Shown: positions 1-9,138, counted from the first letter of the stretch. The stretch: DNA of 39,189 nucleotides from Oceanibacterium hippocampi (GCF_900172325.1 NZ_FWFR01000009.1:1-39189), one strand, 5' to 3'. Notes: generated by a model not told the origin, from the sequence alone. A program made the numbers and translations.

Positions 1-72
1 GCGCCCGACTCGCGCCAGGGCAACAAGCTGTTCCCTGAACTCAGGCGGGTAAGGGTTCCTCGTTCTCGGCAT
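1..72 (-). CDS. IS3-family transposase OrfA, N-terminal 24 codons (continues past the left edge)
   Basis: The reverse strand reads MPRTRNPYPPEFREQLVALA and onward. This is the typical start of the small helix-turn-helix OrfA of IS3-family insertion sequences, which binds the element ends. The ATG is at 72-70 with a purine-rich GAGAGGAGAG ribosome-binding stretch just upstream. The rest of orfA and any orfB lie outside the window, so completeness cannot be judged. The family call rests on a short but characteristic stretch. Confidence 0.75.
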   Translation of the reverse strand, partial: MPRTRNPYPPEFREQLVALARVGR

Positions 73-100
73 GATGACACTCTCCTCTCACAACTCGGAT

Positions 101-127
101 TGTGTCCACGAAACCGGGGGAACTCCA
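101..127. repeat. probable terminal inverted repeat of the left-edge IS3 element
   Basis: Read towards the element the sequence is TGGAGTTCCCCCGGTTTCGT followed by GGACACA. This resembles the ends of IS3-family elements carrying MPR(T/K)RNPYP-type OrfA proteins, and it lies about 30 bp upstream of that orfA start. The matching right repeat is outside the window, so the call is by resemblance and position only. Confidence 0.5.
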
Positions 128-319
128 GCGAATGACGTATATTGTGGCTAGAGTCACGACAGATTTCGCTTCGTATGATGATTTTCTTCACCGTGCTCTG
201 ACAGCTCTAACCCAGACATTTGCTTTTTCTGCGGAGAAAGCTTGAGCAGAAATATCAACTTCCCAACGTAGCACCGTCATTCTTGGCACTCCGGATAGCG
301 CGCGCGATCCATCACATAA
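128..319. other. AT-richer intergenic stretch between the IS end and the defence operon
   Basis: No convincing gene was seen. A 7-bp inverted repeat (TTTCTGC at 226-232, GCAGAAA at 246-252) lies downstream of the minus-strand operon and could act as a weak terminator, but there is no T-run after it in that direction. Confidence 0.4.
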
Positions 320-1129
320 CTAGGGGCCTCTGCCCGAAGCGGCGGCGAAGTCCTCCCGCTGAGGAATGCCTTCAGACGATCTCGTGAATGCGCGCTCAAC
401 CTCCTGTCCGAGATCCTCGGTGGGCAGGAAGGTCAGGTCGATGATCTGGTTACGCAATCTCAGCAATTTGGTTGCTCGCCTCATGACATCTTCCATGCGC
501 TCCCGCCCAATTCGATCAGCAGTGTTGAGCCAACCCGTCGCGATGGCTCGGGCAAGTCGGGCATCCGAAGCGATGGAAGCGCGCTCGAATATCTGAACCA
601 TAGCATCTTCGCTAAGCCCCTCAAGCAAATGCCAACGTCTCGCACCTGCCATTTCGCCCAGATCGAGGGTCCGCCCGCGCATCCAAAGTCTCTGGAAGGT
701 GTTCCGGACGCCCCCGGCGAAGCGTGCTCTTTGTCGCGCCGAGTAGCGCCAGACAACGAGTTCCTGGAGCATAATGCAGGACAGGAACGCCCAGAGGTCG
801 TCGCGCAGCAGTTCGGGGGATGCAAGCTGCGGATGCCCTGCCAGCCATTTCGCCGCTTCGACATCGAATGCGGACTTTTGCCTGTCGGAAGCGCGGCCCG
901 GATAGCCGTGCCGCTTCGCGATCGCTGTCATCTTGGCTTGGATCTCCGCGACCAATTCAGGTGAGACCGAACCACCACTCGGCGCATACCAGATCCATGC
1001 CTCGTATTCGGTCAGGCGTCTGTCGAGCTCCATGAGTTCCACCTCGGCATCCGAGAGACGCTCGAGATCTTCCAGGCACCGGATCACGCCTATGTCGTTC
1101 AGCCGGGGAAGAAGTCTGACATTGCTCAC
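320..1129 (-). CDS. DUF6339-like protein of unknown function, last gene of the Z1/GHKL defence operon
   Basis: This is a 269-aa soluble protein with no signal peptide or membrane segment. It looks largely helical and charged, and I see no catalytic motif. From memory it resembles the DUF6339 family, found beside Z1 and DUF4420 genes; this needs a profile search. The start is a GTG at 1129-1127 that overlaps the TGA of the upstream gene by 4 bp, so translation is probably coupled. Its place as the last of five overlapping genes makes a role in the same restriction-like system likely. The biochemical function is unknown; a structural or regulatory subunit is a guess. Confidence 0.7.
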   Translation of the reverse strand: MSNVRLLPRLNDIGVIRCLEDLERLSDAEVELMELDRRLTEYEAWIWYAPSGGSVSPELVAEIQAKMTAIAKRHGYPGRASDRQKSAFDVEAAKWLAGHPQLASPELLRDDLWAFLSCIMLQELVVWRYSARQRARFAGGVRNTFQRLWMRGRTLDLGEMAGARRWHLLEGLSEDAMVQIFERASIASDARLARAIATGWLNTADRIGRERMEDVMRRATKLLRLRNQIIDLTFLPTEDLGQEVERAFTRSSEGIPQREDFAAASGRGP

Positions 1130-2040
1130 TTGATATCCCCCAGTTCAGCCGCAGCATGGATGCTGGCGTGAAATAGACCGGGGAGACTGCGCCGGATAGT
1201 CATGACCTCGGACAGTTCACGCCCCGGAAATGCCAACTGCAACCAGCCTTCGATCTGCGCACCGACCGAACCCTCCTCGCATCCGTCGAGATGCTCCGCT
1301 AGATCTTCCGCGTCGAGGGCCGCCCCGACTATCTGCACCATCACGTCGCCGAGGATCGCCTGGAGCGTGAGCGTGTCACCTTCCACGACCCGCTCAGTCA
1401 GTTCAGAATGGTCGGAATTGACATAGAGGCGGATCGAGCCACCGAAATCGGCGCCGAACCCACCCGGTCGCCATGCCAGATACCAGGGAGCAGTGACGTG
1501 CCGGGAGCTTGGAAATGTCTCGCTGAAAGAGACTACCTCGATCGGAAAACGGTTGTCGCCGCCATCCTCGAGCTCGACCGAAAATTCAACTGACCATAGA
1601 CGAGACCCGATGCGGGTCGGAGACAGAGTCGAGGCGTTTTCGGCAGGTGCCGCGAGCAGCACGTCAATCCGCGCGCACAGGCGCCCGGAAAGCGTGTTCC
1701 CTGGCACGATCGCACTCAGATCCATCGGCTGATCCGTTGCCAAATCGAAAAGCTGGGAACTCACGCGCTCTACGATTCTGGGAAAGCGGCCCCGCCCGGT
1801 GCCGATCTTGAGAACGACCGCGAGCTTCAACTCCTCCTTCGGGATCGCGAGAATCTTGGCGGCAACGGTCACGTCGATTGAGATGGACCCGCGGAGTTCA
1901 ATATCCGCTGCATAGTCCCAATCGTGGAGGATGGGCTTCATCGGGAGGAGGTGAGTAGCAGCCCGGCCGATCATCCATCCTTCGAGCGTCACCGCTTCAT
2001 CTGGCAAGCTCAAGAACGGAAGGGCAAATGTTGCGGTCAT
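1126..2040 (-). CDS. hypothetical protein, conserved-companion candidate in the Z1/GHKL defence operon
   Basis: This 304-aa protein belongs to no family I recognise. It has no signal peptide, membrane span, nuclease or nucleotide-binding motif. Alternating hydrophobic segments suggest a mainly beta fold in the first two thirds and a more helical C-terminal 80 residues. The ATG at 2040-2038 overlaps the stop of the upstream GHKL ATPase gene as ATGA, and its own stop overlaps the GTG of the next gene. Such tight coupling on both sides points to a protein made in fixed ratio with the ATPase, perhaps as a complex partner. That role is inferred from context only. Confidence 0.65.
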   Translation of the reverse strand: MTATFALPFLSLPDEAVTLEGWMIGRAATHLLPMKPILHDWDYAADIELRGSISIDVTVAAKILAIPKEELKLAVVLKIGTGRGRFPRIVERVSSQLFDLATDQPMDLSAIVPGNTLSGRLCARIDVLLAAPAENASTLSPTRIGSRLWSVEFSVELEDGGDNRFPIEVVSFSETFPSSRHVTAPWYLAWRPGGFGADFGGSIRLYVNSDHSELTERVVEGDTLTLQAILGDVMVQIVGAALDAEDLAEHLDGCEEGSVGAQIEGWLQLAFPGRELSEVMTIRRSLPGLFHASIHAAAELGDIK

Positions 2041-3884
2041 GCTTTGCCTTCCTCCTCGAATCTGAACCGGATGCCGACGGCTGCATCTTCTGGTACAGTG
2101 ACCCTGCAGCAGACGATACCCTGCGCTTTCTGGATCCTGATCCCCTCCTGTCCCGCGATCCGGCCCTCGAGAGAGAGGTCCACGAGGTTAATCGTTATTT
2201 CACCGGGCAGGTCATCGACCGAGGTGTAGGAGCCATCCAGCACCAGGTGCGGGTTCGCGTGGAGTAATAGGTCGGGCCGACTACCATCGTTCGTCAACTC
2301 TGCCACGAACCTAGCGACGCGCTGGCTGTCACGATGCTCGAGGCCGACAAAGCGTGGTGCGGAAATCGTGATCTTCTTCTTGCTCCTGACACCTCCGGGG
2401 AAAGTCGCCCGCCCTGGTCCCTTGCCCGAGGTCCGCGACAGGAGCCTGCCCAGCTTGGCGGCGGTCTTCGCCACTGACGGCCCACGATCCTCGCCCGTTC
2501 CAAGCGCGGCTTTCGGCTGCACGTAGGTCGCGGCTGCCAGCTTCAGGTCTCTGAGCGCCACATTGACAAAGGTCTTGGCCCGCCCCTTCGGCAGCATGTC
2601 TGGGGTCCAGTCGTCATGAGCCGGGGGTTCGGCTGCGGAGAAGGCCTTCTCGATATCGTCTTCCTTCGAGCACATGAAGACGCCGGCCCATTCGAAACGC
2701 TTGTCCGCGAATGCCTCGCCGGGCAGGTATCGAACGACTAGTTCGACGGGTCGCATCAGTGCGATGGCGTGAGCCTGATCGCGCATGGGGCTTCCATCGC
2801 GCAGCGCCATTAGGTTGCGTTGCGCATGTAAACCCCGAACGATCGAGAGACGACCAAGATCCGCGACCGGTCTGGCGCAGCGGATCGTCGTGATTTCCCC
2901 ATCTCCTTCACCGCGCACGTTCCGTAGCGCCTCGGCGTAAAGATCTAGCGGCGGATAATATTCGGGCGCTGGGATTTCGACATGCTCTCCTTCGAACTCC
3001 AGCGACACGTCGATCTTCCGCCCGGTTGGTGTGAACCCGCACATCCGAGGCCAGAAATTCCAGAGAACCGTTTCCACAAGCTCGGCGCGCAGATCCTCGC
3101 CCCGATCGACATGTGGGGCCACGATCGTGACAGTCGTGCCAGGCCGGCTCTCGTCTCGTGGCGGAAATCCGAGGAGTTCGGAGAGCTCGGCCGCAGCCAC
3201 TCCCTCGAGCGGCTCGACGCCGCTTTCGGCATCGTCACGACCCCACCAGTGCCGCCCGGTGAAACGGCGACGCTCCCCGTCAGTGGTGGCCTCGAATGCA
3301 TCGCCAAGATGGCACCCCATAACCCGGCGGACCGGAATTCCGTTGTAGGTAGTTTGGGTGTCGGCGATGATAGTAGAGGCGCGGCTCAGCGCGTAGAGGG
3401 AGGTCTTGCCATATCCGTAGGTTCCACCCCCGTGATGCGTATCCCGTGCGGCGCCGACATTGCGCATGAAATTGACGAAATCCAGTGTTTCCTTGCCCGC
3501 TGCGACATCTGCGCGGGTCGGACCGACAAGTCCGCTCGTGTTGAAATCGGCAATCTCGAGCAGGGAAACCTGATCCTCTCGGAGGATCTCGCGCAAGTTC
3601 GCACTCTCTTCTTCCTCGCTCGCCGTCTCGGCTTCTTCCGGCGGTAGTGTCCGGAAAAACAGATCGCGCAGTTGCGCAAGCGCCTCTCCCTCGAGGGTCC
3701 GAAAGCGCAGCAGAATCTCGACCCGATTGCCCTCCGGGGCAGCGTCGACGGAGTTCTGCAAGGCTTCCCGAATCACGGTTTGCAGGAGGCCGAGCGCGGG
3801 GCGACCCAAGAGGCGTCGGAAGCCCTCGCCGGCGAGGTTCCCAGTACGGGCGAATTTCTCACTATGCAGATCCAGTGGGGTCAT
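2037..3884 (-). CDS. GHKL (HSP90/MutL/MORC-like) ATPase of a Z1-type restriction-like system
   Basis: This 615-aa protein has an N-terminal GHKL ATP-binding domain. The first motif, with E40 and N44 in REALQNS, is the usual catalytic Glu and Mg-binding Asn. The second, around D113 in IADFNTSG, replaces the canonical DxGxG. The third is the glycine-rich lid GGGTYGYGK at 152-160. The remaining 400 residues carry no motif I can name. GHKL proteins close like clamps on ATP binding. Prokaryotic relatives of MORC and MutL were predicted from gene neighbourhoods to work with superfamily II helicases and nucleases in restriction. The reading frame is open to 4088, but the ATG at 3884-3882 is preferred because it overlaps the upstream stop as ATGA and the residues before it lack family-like sequence. 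Confidence 0.85.
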   Translation of the reverse strand: MTPLDLHSEKFARTGNLAGEGFRRLLGRPALGLLQTVIREALQNSVDAAPEGNRVEILLRFRTLEGEALAQLRDLFFRTLPPEEAETASEEEESANLREILREDQVSLLEIADFNTSGLVGPTRADVAAGKETLDFVNFMRNVGAARDTHHGGGTYGYGKTSLYALSRASTIIADTQTTYNGIPVRRVMGCHLGDAFEATTDGERRRFTGRHWWGRDDAESGVEPLEGVAAAELSELLGFPPRDESRPGTTVTIVAPHVDRGEDLRAELVETVLWNFWPRMCGFTPTGRKIDVSLEFEGEHVEIPAPEYYPPLDLYAEALRNVRGEGDGEITTIRCARPVADLGRLSIVRGLHAQRNLMALRDGSPMRDQAHAIALMRPVELVVRYLPGEAFADKRFEWAGVFMCSKEDDIEKAFSAAEPPAHDDWTPDMLPKGRAKTFVNVALRDLKLAAATYVQPKAALGTGEDRGPSVAKTAAKLGRLLSRTSGKGPGRATFPGGVRSKKKITISAPRFVGLEHRDSQRVARFVAELTNDGSRPDLLLHANPHLVLDGSYTSVDDLPGEITINLVDLSLEGRIAGQEGIRIQKAQGIVCCRVTVPEDAAVGIRFRFEEEGKA

Positions 3885-4885
3885 GCGGCGAACTCCGAGA
3901 AGAGGACCTCCGTCTGTGCTTTGTCGAGCAGTTGTGCGTGGGCCGTCGCGAGGTCGATCTCGTAAGTCAATGCAACAACTCCCGCAGGCAGGATGCACCC
4001 CGGAAAGGATGCGGGAGTTATGCTCGGGAAACCGGCCGACACGGCGTAGATGTTGATTCCCTCGAGCGCGAAACTCGTGGCGTTCCACCCCTCGGCCTGG
4101 GGATCACGACACCCTAGCTCGGCCAGTCGTTCGTCCAGGACTAGCGCGTCCGCGCCGTGCTCGATGATAGCGCGGTAGAGCTCGGTAACAGAGAGCTCGC
4201 CGCCGTCTACGGGCTCGATCCGGAGGTGCGCAAGGTGCAAGAGGCCATCCGATGGAGGCAGCAATTGCTCCGGCCCATGAATGGTCACGCGAGTCGCGTC
4301 GGAGCGGAGCGATGTTTTGACCTCGATGGCGATATTGCGACGCCGGAAGTCATGGCGTTGGCCGATCGGCCCGGTCCATCCGTCCAGTGCGGCAGGCCGC
4401 ATGGCCGTCAGCCTCTCTAGAATAACGAGTTCGCCGATCAGCCCACCGAGCGTCGTCAGGGGGATTTCGCCCTCGGGAGTTTGGGCGAGAAGATTACGGA
4501 AATCCTGGATGGTACCGTGGACGGCGGCTTCCGGGCCTTCACCGCTCTCCAGCCGTTTCAGGATCTCCTCGACCAGTTCCGTGAAGACACGGGTCAATCG
4601 TGAATTGCACAAGGTGATGTCGATGAAATGTTCGAGCTTTCCACCCGATCTAAACGAGGTGCGCGCGAGGAGGAGATTGCGGCTGCCCGTGTTAGTCGAT
4701 CTTCCGGCCGGACGCCCAACAGGAACGAGGAGCCGCGGCTCGCCAAGGGGGCCGATCGCCACACGGGCCTGACCGTAACCGGTTGTTACCGCCGTTGCCC
4801 GGCTTGGAACCTCGAGTATTCCATCGCCTCGGCCGGAGGCGGAGATCTCGGCCCATTCCCTCTCGAGCGTTCCGGTATCAGGCAT
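3881..4885 (-). CDS. DUF4420-type PD-(D/E)XK nuclease
   Basis: This 334-aa protein has a recognisable PD-(D/E)XK core: E152 in LIGELVILE, D179 in QRHDF and the E188-V-K190 of IAIEVKT. That pattern matches the DUF4420 family, which is normally found beside Z1 and GHKL genes and is the likely DNA-cutting subunit. The ORF is open to 5065, but ATG 4885-4883 is chosen because it overlaps the end of the Z1 gene by only 8 bp and gives a family-like N-terminus. The stop overlaps the next start by 4 bp. DNA cleavage is inferred from the motif. Confidence 0.85.
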   Translation of the reverse strand: MPDTGTLEREWAEISASGRGDGILEVPSRATAVTTGYGQARVAIGPLGEPRLLVPVGRPAGRSTNTGSRNLLLARTSFRSGGKLEHFIDITLCNSRLTRVFTELVEEILKRLESGEGPEAAVHGTIQDFRNLLAQTPEGEIPLTTLGGLIGELVILERLTAMRPAALDGWTGPIGQRHDFRRRNIAIEVKTSLRSDATRVTIHGPEQLLPPSDGLLHLAHLRIEPVDGGELSVTELYRAIIEHGADALVLDERLAELGCRDPQAEGWNATSFALEGINIYAVSAGFPSITPASFPGCILPAGVVALTYEIDLATAHAQLLDKAQTEVLFSEFAA

Positions 4886-7496
4886 CGGTGCCTTCCACTT
4901 CCTCGATCTGGTCCTCGCTCTCCTCTGTTTCTTCAAGAGCAGGGGCCTCGATATCGACCGAGAAATAGCCGCCCGATCGATCCTTCTGACCCGGAAAAAC
5001 GATACCGAAACCGACAATGTCCGAGACGGCATCGAGTGCCACGCGGGATGGAGGCTTGTCGCCACTCGAATTCCGTTCCTGCGGGTCAGATCTTGCGTCG
5101 ATCAGATACAAGAGGAGCAACGGGGTCGCTGGCCTGCACGACTTGTAGGTCGTCCAGTCCTCCTTGCCCTCCGGTTTCCGGTCTGCGTCGATCAGGATGT
5201 CTGCCTTGGACATTAGGGCCTTGATGTCGGCATATCGCGGGGAAGCCTCGCGAAGCCGAGAACGTCGCATGGTTGGAACTAGCCCGAGCCCACCGAGCGG
5301 TCTAGCGGATTTCGTGGCCGATTGCGTGCGGATTACCGCGACATTCCATCGGGCAAGGGAGCTCTCCGCCTCATCGAGATAGCGGATGAGGTGGGTCTTC
5401 TTGAGGTCCATATGTTCGTCCGAGATCTCGGTGGCGGCCAGGAATCGTCGCACGGACTGAAAGGGGATATCCCGGAACAGCAGCCCCCGGTTCTCTTCGG
5501 TGGGGACGGTAGTTGCCAGCATCAAATCCACGAGCTCGGAGGCAGCGTTCCAGTTGCCGCCTACAATCTCGCTGTCGCGATGGTCGAAGCGGATGGTCTG
5601 GACGTGTTTTCCGGAGAAGCTCATGCTGGTGCGGAAGGCATGCTTCATTTTCGCCGCCGCTGTGATCGCCATGCCTGGGATTGAACGCACTTTCACCGCG
5701 AAGTCGCGTGGCGTGAGCTTGTTTTCGCGATAGACCGCGATGTCCTCGCGAATCTCCTCCTCGATCACCGCCAGAGATCGGAACCTTGAGGCGAGATCCT
5801 CGGTCGTCCACAGCCGGGGAAGATCCTCGTAGCCGCGACGATAGCCGAACCAACGACCCATCTGGAGCAGGGTGTCATACTGTTTCGACGTCCGGAGGAA
5901 GAACGAGACGCAGAGCCCCTCGAGCGTGAGGCCACGGGCGAGTACCGTTCCCCCGACCACGATGCAGGTGACAGGGTCACCGGTATAGTCGAGGCGTAGG
6001 GCTTCATCCGTCTCGCCATTCTCGACCGGATAGCGGAGCGCATCGAGGACGGCGGGAAGGTGAGCGAGGACCATGTCGAAATCCTCGGGAATGCGATCCT
6101 GGCCGGCCGGGGCTGTGCGCTCCCGCTCATCCTCGAAGATCTCCTGCAACCTTGCGGTAGGTTCGCCAACTCTCGAGATCAGGTCGGATTTCCTTTGCTC
6201 CACCCAGTTCCGGATGAGTTCGGACATGTACTTGTGTTGACGCACAAATTGCGAGGAATGGACCAGCATTGACATGTGCTCGCCTTCCTGGCCACGGGCG
6301 TGGCGGATCGCACAGCTGGCGAGGAACCACAGAATCGCGTCTTCGAGGCTCCTAGTCATCTCAGGATGGAAGCTCTCCTTGTCCTTCGGCGAGGTTGTCC
6401 GCAGGCGTTCCGGCTCGTCCTCCTGGAGGAGGCGGATCATATCCCGTTCTTCGCTTCCTTCTTCTGCGCTGTCGCTGCCGAAAACTTCCAATGCTCCGAA
6501 ATAGCCGATCGGCCGCTCGAGTGCTGTGATGAAATCTCTTGGATAGAGGTCATCAAGATCGTCGTCGTTCCCGTAGGGATAGGGATTGATGAAGACGTTG
6601 GCGAAAGGTGTTGCGGTGTACCCCACATAAGTGACAGCGGGCAACGCCGCCAGGACTTGCCTTATCTCGGCATTGATCCGTGTCATGTCGTACTCGCCGC
6701 GTGCGGAATTCACGGAGGCCTGATCGCATTCGTCGTCGATGAGGAGTACCTTGAGTTGCCGCAGGACCACCGGCGGCGTCCGGCATATCGTTTGGCGCAA
6801 CTGCTTTAGTCGGCTCCCTTCTTTCTTCATGACGATCAGCTGGGCGTGGCCTTCCGCCGGCATGACGAAGCCCCCGTTTGCGGGCTGGACGAAATCGCCG
6901 CCCGGAGCGCTGGTTGTGTAGAGTTGCCAGAGCGTGCGATGGCGCAGCACATCCTGCTCGAAGCGATCCTGTGTCTGCTTGCGCAGCTTGTTCGTCACAC
7001 CGCCAAGCACGATGATCATGTTGTAGCCAGCATCAACTGCCTTGGCCATGACGGCGGTCATGTTGGCGGTCTTCCCGGATTGCACGTATCCCACCACCAG
7101 CCCACGGCAGGCGAACTTGTCCCTTCCGGGGTTGCCCAGGAGCGAGACAACTTCCGTCGAAGCCCTGTCCAGCGAGCCGATCGTGTCGAGGTTCCAGCCC
7201 TTGGTCTTGAGATACTCGTGCAGCGCAGTCCAATGATGGCTATTTGAGCCGGGTCCCTTGTACCAATCCTCCGGCAGATCGACGATCGAATGCCTGCGGA
7301 GGACCTCCACGTCTTGGATCTCCGCTCTCACGATATCCACCGCCGCAGTAAGATTCGCGATCATCTCCAGACTGAAGGGCCCGAACATCCCTTCCATCTC
7401 GCGCCTGCAGGCCACAGCAGTCTCCTCGAGCGTTCCATAATTCGCACGTCTCTGTCGTAACTGCGTGGCGAAGGTTTCGATCTGGGGAGATGGCAT
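4878..7496 (-). CDS. Z1-domain superfamily II helicase/ATPase-like protein
   Basis: This 872-aa protein is the motor candidate of the island. Visible helicase motifs are Walker A GYVQSGKT (136-143), a Walker B-like LLIDDE (251-256), GYTATPF (292-298) and a C-terminal block with ARGLTLEG (520-527) and QMGRWFGYR (545-553). The last two correspond to motifs V and VI and are the signature of the Z1 domain. Such proteins occur with GHKL ATPases, DUF4420 nucleases and cytosine methyltransferases, and probably move or remodel DNA using ATP. The start ATG at 7496-7494 is preceded by an AGAGGCAG ribosome-binding site. The gap of 109 bp to the methyltransferase holds a candidate promoter, so this gene may head its own transcript. 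Confidence 0.9.
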   Translation of the reverse strand: MPSPQIETFATQLRQRRANYGTLEETAVACRREMEGMFGPFSLEMIANLTAAVDIVRAEIQDVEVLRRHSIVDLPEDWYKGPGSNSHHWTALHEYLKTKGWNLDTIGSLDRASTEVVSLLGNPGRDKFACRGLVVGYVQSGKTANMTAVMAKAVDAGYNMIIVLGGVTNKLRKQTQDRFEQDVLRHRTLWQLYTTSAPGGDFVQPANGGFVMPAEGHAQLIVMKKEGSRLKQLRQTICRTPPVVLRQLKVLLIDDECDQASVNSARGEYDMTRINAEIRQVLAALPAVTYVGYTATPFANVFINPYPYGNDDDLDDLYPRDFITALERPIGYFGALEVFGSDSAEEGSEERDMIRLLQEDEPERLRTTSPKDKESFHPEMTRSLEDAILWFLASCAIRHARGQEGEHMSMLVHSSQFVRQHKYMSELIRNWVEQRKSDLISRVGEPTARLQEIFEDERERTAPAGQDRIPEDFDMVLAHLPAVLDALRYPVENGETDEALRLDYTGDPVTCIVVGGTVLARGLTLEGLCVSFFLRTSKQYDTLLQMGRWFGYRRGYEDLPRLWTTEDLASRFRSLAVIEEEIREDIAVYRENKLTPRDFAVKVRSIPGMAITAAAKMKHAFRTSMSFSGKHVQTIRFDHRDSEIVGGNWNAASELVDLMLATTVPTEENRGLLFRDIPFQSVRRFLAATEISDEHMDLKKTHLIRYLDEAESSLARWNVAVIRTQSATKSARPLGGLGLVPTMRRSRLREASPRYADIKALMSKADILIDADRKPEGKEDWTTYKSCRPATPLLLLYLIDARSDPQERNSSGDKPPSRVALDAVSDIVGFGIVFPGQKDRSGGYFSVDIEAPALEETEESEDQIEEVEGTDA

Positions 7497-7526
7497 GGCT
7501 GCCTCTAGTGTGGAAATGAACTCTCG

Positions 7527-7556
7527 TTTCTAAGCACTGGACTGTTTCATCGTCAA
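7527..7556 (-). promoter_or_regulatory. candidate sigma70 promoter in front of the Z1 gene
   Basis: On the minus strand a TTGACG -35 box (7556-7551) is followed after 18 bp by TAGAAA (7532-7527). Transcription from it would start about 25 nt before the Z1 start. This would separate expression of the Z1 operon from that of the methyltransferase. It is a match by eye to a loose consensus. Confidence 0.35.
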
Positions 7557-7605
7557 ACGTAGAACGACAGAATAGCTGCGAGCACTCGCGGAAACGCTAC
7601 CGCAA

Positions 7606-9138
7606 TCAGCTTAAAACGCCGAAGAGCAATCTGGCGATCTGCTGTGCCAAGAAAGGAGGGACGGCATTTCCAACCTGGACATACTGCTGTGTCCGGTTGC
7701 CGAGAAAGAGATAGTCGTCGGGAAAGGTCTGCAGCCGGGCTGCCTCGCGCACGGTCAGGCTGCGGCACTGGATCGGATCGGGATGAATGAAGTAGTGGCC
7801 ATCTTTTGAGATGTGACTCGTCACCGTGGTCGAAGCCTTGTCGACAAGCTGAACCCGGAAGCGGTCACTGAAGACGCCACTATGCCAATTACGGTGATCC
7901 GGGCTGAGTGCCATCGGGAAATCGGCAGCCTTCGGACTGTGGCGATTAACAACTCCGAACACGGCCGTGAACAGGTATCTAGCGAGGTCCGAGGCCATGT
8001 GCCCGCGCGTCTCATGCTGGGCAACTGCGTGCAGTTCCGGTCGCTCGAGCCATCGCAGCAGTTCATCGTTCGAAGTGCCATACTCCTCCGGCAGGCATGA
8101 CGATGTCCGACGCTTCGGCGCTTCCTCATTTATTCGCTTCGCAACCGAGGAAAACGCTTCGCAAAGCGTACTACCCCCCATCCCCTTGTAGATAGCGGCC
8201 AACCGCTTCGCGGCGTCAGCGACCTCAATTCGCCAAGCAGTCGCGTCGTCAAGGCCACGGCTGATGCCGCTGCGCAAGGCAGGCATCGTGCCGATGGCAT
8301 CGCGAACTGTCCGCGCCACCCCCGTGATGGCGATCTCAGCTTCAGTGGCCTCTACCGCAAGGTCGGATCGGATCCCGACAACGATTACCCGGTGGCGCCG
8401 CTGCGGGACCCCGAATGCCTCTGCGCGTACGATGAAGTCCGAAGGCTGAGCCACCTCCCGCAGTTGGGCCTTTCCATTCTCAACACGGATAGCGCGCAAT
8501 AGATAGTGCTGGCCGTGGCCCGCGCCGAGCGAGGAGAGATCTTCCATCAGCATCTCGAAGACCAGACGGCTCTCGACGGTCGAGGACAGCATGCCCTTGA
8601 CGTTCTCCATAACGAAGGCGGCGGGGCGAAGTTTGTTGAGAACCCGGATGTATTCTCGGAAAAGGTAGTGCCGCGCGTCCTCTTCTGGGACATAGTCGAC
8701 CTTGCCCCTCGACCGGGCGCGCCCCACCAGAGAGTAGGCCTGACATGGCGGCCCGCCGATCAGGATCGTGTCGTCGTACTTGGCCTGCAGTTTCTCGATG
8801 GCGCTATCGATGGCGGTCGCCGCTGCTTCAGTGCCCAGTTCGAGCGCGCGCGCTTCGTCAATAGCGTGCTGCCACGCTCCAGCGTCGACGGCTGACCAGT
8901 CCGGTTCGGGGGCATGTCCCGCATGGAACTCGACAAACTTTGCGGGCAAGCCTTCATGACGTGCACGGTATTCGCGCAGGAAAGCGCGCAGCGTCAGGGT
9001 CCGATGGGCCGATGACTCCTTCTCGACCGAAATGCCGATTCGGAACGGCGAATGGCCTCTCTCGACGAGAGATGAGAACCCTTCGCCAAGTCCGCCCGGA
9101 CCGGCAAACAGATCGACAACGCCGAAAGTGGAAGGCAA
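7606..9138 (-). CDS. dcm: DNA (cytosine-5-)-methyltransferase
   Basis: This 510-aa enzyme transfers methyl from S-adenosylmethionine to C5 of cytosine in a target site. The order of motifs is canonical: motif I VVDLFAGPGG near the N-terminus, motif IV GGPPCQAYS with the catalytic Cys at about residue 132, motif VI FVMENVKG, motif VIII PQRRHRVI, and motifs IX-X with REAARLQTFPDDY and QVGNAVPP. A variable target-recognition region lies between VIII and IX. I chose the TTG at 9138-9136 because CAGGAG sits 6 nt upstream and motif I then begins near residue 7. A GTG at 9165-9163 is the alternative. A divergent vsr gene and a downstream Z1 operon suggest it protects host DNA. The recognition site is unknown. 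Confidence 0.9.
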   Translation of the reverse strand: MPSTFGVVDLFAGPGGLGEGFSSLVERGHSPFRIGISVEKESSAHRTLTLRAFLREYRARHEGLPAKFVEFHAGHAPEPDWSAVDAGAWQHAIDEARALELGTEAAATAIDSAIEKLQAKYDDTILIGGPPCQAYSLVGRARSRGKVDYVPEEDARHYLFREYIRVLNKLRPAAFVMENVKGMLSSTVESRLVFEMLMEDLSSLGAGHGQHYLLRAIRVENGKAQLREVAQPSDFIVRAEAFGVPQRRHRVIVVGIRSDLAVEATEAEIAITGVARTVRDAIGTMPALRSGISRGLDDATAWRIEVADAAKRLAAIYKGMGGSTLCEAFSSVAKRINEEAPKRRTSSCLPEEYGTSNDELLRWLERPELHAVAQHETRGHMASDLARYLFTAVFGVVNRHSPKAADFPMALSPDHRNWHSGVFSDRFRVQLVDKASTTVTSHISKDGHYFIHPDPIQCRSLTVREAARLQTFPDDYLFLGNRTQQYVQVGNAVPPFLAQQIARLLFGVLS

